Origin: an uncultured Lachnospiraceae bacterium
Lineage (GTDB): Bacteria > Bacillota > Clostridia > Lachnospirales > Lachnospiraceae
DNA length: 7,581 nt
Direction of reading: 5' to 3'
Assembly (NCBI GenBank): GCA_900553305.1
Contig: USDI01000101.1
Coordinates: 1 to 7,581, forward strand
The notes below the pieces were generated by a model that saw only the letters and a program-made list of their open reading frames with translations, did not search any database and was not told where the DNA came from. Both the position numbers and the translations under genes were made by a program. How positions within the stretch are numbered: the stretch's first letter is position 1; every line of letters starts with the position of its first letter. Shown in pieces: positions 6,092 through 7,581 of the stretch.

Positions 6092-6589
6092 CTATTTCTG
6101 CGTGTGTTTACATAATGTTATTTTAAGTAATTTTATGCAAACCGTCAACCTCTTTTTTAGGGATCGCAATATTTTTATATTACGATGTCCAAGCCGTTTG
6201 CTTTTCCTGTAAATATAGGATTTTCCGGCATTTATAGGTGTCAGGATTTTTCGAACCACAAGATATAGTATGTGTAGAATGCTCTTTCCTATTGTTGACA
6301 TAATATTTATGTAGCATTTGCTTATTGTTTTCTTATAAAGAAATGCTCCCAATATGGCTCCACCAACTGCAAACCATCGTAAAATACCATTATTTTCCTC
6401 CACCAGAAAGAGAAATACTCCCCAGGCACAGATCAGCCAGAAGAAAAAATCCTCCAACGAAATCCAGAGCTGTCCATGACGAACCACCCGTCTTATGATC
6501 AGCAGGCCGTCGTAAAACAATGCCATGACTATTCCGGTCAGAAAGGAATGAAAAAAAAGGAGCAGTTCTTCCGTGATTTCCTGACTCAT
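6092..6589 (-). CDS. yabQ: Spore cortex biosynthesis protein YabQ
   Basis: YabQ is a membrane protein of the outer forespore membrane; in B. subtilis it is made under sigma-E and is required for cortex formation, by an unknown mechanism. The 165-residue product starts with the family motif of an amphipathic helix leading to LTGIVMALFYDGLLIIRRVV (about 17-36). Hydrophobic segments follow at about 43-63 and 69-86. The last 70 residues are strongly basic (Lys and Arg rich, net positive), ending CKHTQK, and are probably cytoplasmic. The start lies five bases after the yabP stop, with only AAGG as a ribosome binding site, so translation is likely coupled to yabP. The tail is AT-richer than the neighbours, with many AAA/ATA codons, as is common for weakly conserved clostridial YabQ tails. 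The assignment rests on the N-terminal pattern and its place between yabP and divIC. Confidence 0.88.
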   Translation of the reverse strand: MSQEITEELLLFFHSFLTGIVMALFYDGLLIIRRVVRHGQLWISLEDFFFWLICAWGVFLFLVEENNGILRWFAVGGAILGAFLYKKTISKCYINIMSTIGKSILHILYLVVRKILTPINAGKSYIYRKSKRLGHRNIKILRSLKKRLTVCIKLLKITLCKHTQK

Positions 6590-6594
6590 ACGCC

Positions 6595-6885
6595 TTACTT
6601 AAACAGTCTGCCGAGGAGCGATTCTGTCCGTTCCGTACGGCTTCCCTGTTCGGAATAAGTTACGCTGTCAATCCGTCCGTCGATATCGACTTCGCCTTTA
6701 TCGAGCATCAGACGGCTCACATGAAGTTCTTTTCCTTTCATCATAAGCATTCCCTGATCCGTCTCCAGAATAATCTCATTCTCATCAAACGACAGAACAT
6801 CGCTTACTCCTGTAAGATTTCCCGTTCTACGGTTGTTGAGGATCAGTTTATGCGCCTTTTTATTAATTGATGTATTATCTTCCAT
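6595..6885 (-). CDS. yabP: Sporulation protein YabP
   Basis: YabP is a small protein of the mother cell, related to the YqfC family, and made under sigma-E in B. subtilis; its molecular role is not known. The 96-residue product contains the family core from HKLILNNRRTGNLTGVSDV (12-30) through FDENEIILETDQGMLMMKGKELHV (33-56) to EVDIDGRIDSVTYSE (65-79). It is a beta-rich fold with alternating hydrophobic residues, and a Ser/Arg-rich tail follows (81-96). There is no signal peptide or membrane helix. AGGAG at 6895-6899 is nine bases before the ATG. The extra GGAGG that abuts the ATG directly (6886-6890) is too close to serve. A candidate sigma-E promoter lies 32 bases upstream. It heads the yabP-yabQ-divIC operon. 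Confidence 0.93.
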   Translation of the reverse strand: MEDNTSINKKAHKLILNNRRTGNLTGVSDVLSFDENEIILETDQGMLMMKGKELHVSRLMLDKGEVDIDGRIDSVTYSEQGSRTERTESLLGRLFK

Positions 6886-6916
6886 CCTCCATGACTCCTG
6901 TATTTTGCTCTAAATA

Positions 6917-6945
6917 ACTATATGTCCGTCATGGAAAAATAATGA
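6917..6945 (-). promoter_or_regulatory. Candidate sigma-E promoter of yabP-yabQ-divIC
   Basis: On the minus strand TCATTAT (6939-6945) and CATATAGT (6917-6924) are separated by 14 bases. The sigma-E consensus known from B. subtilis is about KMATATT, 14-15 bases, CATACAMT, so the -10 matches six of eight and the -35 is partial. Predicted start is near 6910, leaving a leader of about 25 bases with the AGGAG site. The location fits the known sigma-E dependence of yabP/yabQ. The overlapping inverted repeat GTCAT/ATGAC (6928-6932 with 6942-6946) may be accidental. Confidence 0.45.
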
Positions 6946-6968
6946 CAACTTTCTATTTCACAAATGCC

Positions 6969-7208
6969 TTATAAGTATCGGAATAATTCCTTAGCTTCGT
7001 CCTTCTTAACCACTTCCTGAACCGAAAGCACTTCAACCTTCACATCCTTATTTCCAAAAGCAATCGTAATCGTATCGCCCTCTTTGACGTTCGTGGATGC
7101 CTTGGCCGGCTTGTCATTCACCAGCACTCTGCCTGCGTCACAGGCTTCATTGGCTACGGTTCTTCTTTTAATTAAACGGGATACCTTTAAATATTTGTCA
7201 AGTCTCAT
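6969..7208 (-). CDS. rqcP: S4-domain RNA-binding protein RqcP (YabO/Hsp15 family)
   Basis: In B. subtilis RqcP (formerly YabO) binds stalled 50S subunits carrying peptidyl-tRNA and works with RqcH to add alanine tails that mark the chain for degradation. The 79-residue product is a bare S4 fold. It starts MRLDKYLKVSRLIKRRTVA (1-19), then GRVLVNDKPAKASTNVKEGDTITIAFG (26-52), the usual RNA-binding helix pair and beta strands, and ends RYL. The frame is open to an ATG at 7271, but that stretch contains the hup terminator hairpin and no ribosome binding site suits it. The ATG at 7208 has AGGGGG (7215-7220) and matches the family start. It lies 69 bases after hup and before yabP, the conserved place of yabO. 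Expression probably comes from read-through of hup. Confidence 0.93.
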   Translation of the reverse strand: MRLDKYLKVSRLIKRRTVANEACDAGRVLVNDKPAKASTNVKEGDTITIAFGNKDVKVEVLSVQEVVKKDEAKELFRYL

Positions 7209-7221
7209 AAAACACCCCCTG

Positions 7222-7258
7222 AAATAACAAAGAGTGCCGTTGCATAGCAGCGACACTC
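7222..7258 (-). terminator. Leaky intrinsic terminator or attenuator between hup and rqcP
   Basis: GAGTG (7232-7236) and CACTC (7254-7258) form the base of a long hairpin that continues inward through GTTGC/GCAGC (7239-7243 with 7247-7251) to a 3-base loop. Read on the minus strand it has one G-U pair and one C-A mismatch. The following minus-strand tail is TTTGTTATTT (complement of 7222-7231), U-rich but interrupted. A strong stem with an imperfect U tract suggests partial termination. This would give much hup mRNA and less rqcP mRNA from one promoter. Confidence 0.7.
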
Positions 7259-7277
7259 CGAATCGTTCCAAACAATA

Positions 7278-7550
7278 TTAGTTGATGGAATCCTTTAAAG
7301 CCTTACCAGCTTTAAACTTAGGAGCCTTAGAAGCAGGAATGCTCATGGTCTTACCGGTCTGAGGATTTCTTCCTTCTCTTGCTGCTCTCTTGGATACTTC
7401 GAATGTACCGAATCCAACTAACTGAACCTTTCCATCCTTCTTAAGTTCTTCAGCAACAACATCTGTAAATGCCTTTAATGCCTTTTCTGCATCTTTCTTG
7501 GATAAGCCGGCTGCATCAGCCATAGCTGCAACTAATTCTGTTTTGTTCAT
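7278..7550 (-). CDS. hup: DNA-binding protein HU
   Basis: HU is the abundant dimeric nucleoid protein that bends and compacts DNA with little sequence specificity. The 90-residue product has the family length and all its landmarks: MNKTELVAAMADAAGLSKKDAEKAL (two N-terminal helices), the GFGTF turn (46-50), and the DNA-gripping arm around GRNPQTGK (60-67) with the intercalating Pro63. The closing helix is PKFKAGKALKDSIN. A textbook AGGAGG (7559-7564) sits eight bases before the ATG, as expected for a highly expressed gene. Codon use is also biased toward AAA/GCT/GAA-type codons. Its promoter lies beyond the window end; only 31 bases of leader are visible. In clostridia hup often sits between mazG and rqcP, so mazG may lie upstream. 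Confidence 0.97.
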   Translation of the reverse strand: MNKTELVAAMADAAGLSKKDAEKALKAFTDVVAEELKKDGKVQLVGFGTFEVSKRAAREGRNPQTGKTMSIPASKAPKFKAGKALKDSIN

Positions 7551-7581
7551 GGATGACTCCTCCTCTTAATGATTATCATAT

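Noticed and set aside
5728..6126. Plus-strand open frame of 132 codons opposite divIC, with hydrophobic stretches
   Set aside because: The hydrophobic runs come from the antisense of Lys/Glu-rich coiled coil and of the DivIC helix. It starts inside the divIC terminator and has no ribosome binding site.
6928..6946. Inverted repeat GTCAT/ATGAC as a terminator of rqcP
   Set aside because: The stem is only 5 bp with a 9-base loop, and no U tract follows on the minus strand.
7209..7271. N-terminal extension of RqcP by 21 residues
   Set aside because: It would translate through the hup terminator hairpin, does not match the S4 family start, and the good AGGGGG site points to 7208.

Overview
The window looks like chromosome of an endospore-forming Firmicute, most likely class Clostridia and plausibly Lachnospiraceae. 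The evidence is the gene content (spoIIE, yabP, yabQ beside divIC), the conserved gene order, strong AGGAGG-type ribosome binding sites, and the placing of HU directly before rqcP. Every gene lies on the minus strand, so transcription runs from high to low coordinates. The family is inferred from protein style and synteny; no rRNA is present to confirm it.

In transcription order the layout is: hup (HU, 7550-7278), a leaky hairpin terminator, rqcP (7208-6969), a candidate sigma-E promoter, then yabP, yabQ and divIC (6885-5764) closed by a strong terminator. A promoter of Spo0A-activated type follows, driving spoIIE (5606-4383). Then come tilS (4330-2924), hpt (2879-2355), ftsH (2305-482), and a 292-base spacer with a terminator and a candidate promoter. 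Last is the first 63 codons of a probable methyl-accepting chemotaxis protein (189 to beyond base 1). Four starts were chosen downstream of the longest open frame because good ribosome binding sites and family start patterns support them (hup is unchanged; rqcP, divIC and hpt were shortened) or were read outside complete frames (the partial chemoreceptor).

The order resembles the Bacillus subtilis yabO-yabP-yabQ-divIC-(yabR, tRNAs)-spoIIE-(yabS, yabT)-tilS-hprT-ftsH region, without yabR, the tRNAs, yabS and yabT. It mixes core growth functions (nucleoid packing, ribosome rescue, septum assembly, tRNA-Ile modification, purine salvage, membrane proteolysis) with sporulation functions (the SpoIIE phosphatase and the coat/cortex proteins YabP and YabQ).

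I found no mobile element, CRISPR array, phage gene or new multi-gene system. The points most worth a second look are: a SpoIIE of only 407 residues with no membrane domain; a spoIIE promoter with a 0A-box-like site at the -35 position and a 21-base spacer; a possible small RNA or leader downstream of ftsH; and a tilS start without a Shine-Dalgarno site, placed at the foot of a hairpin.
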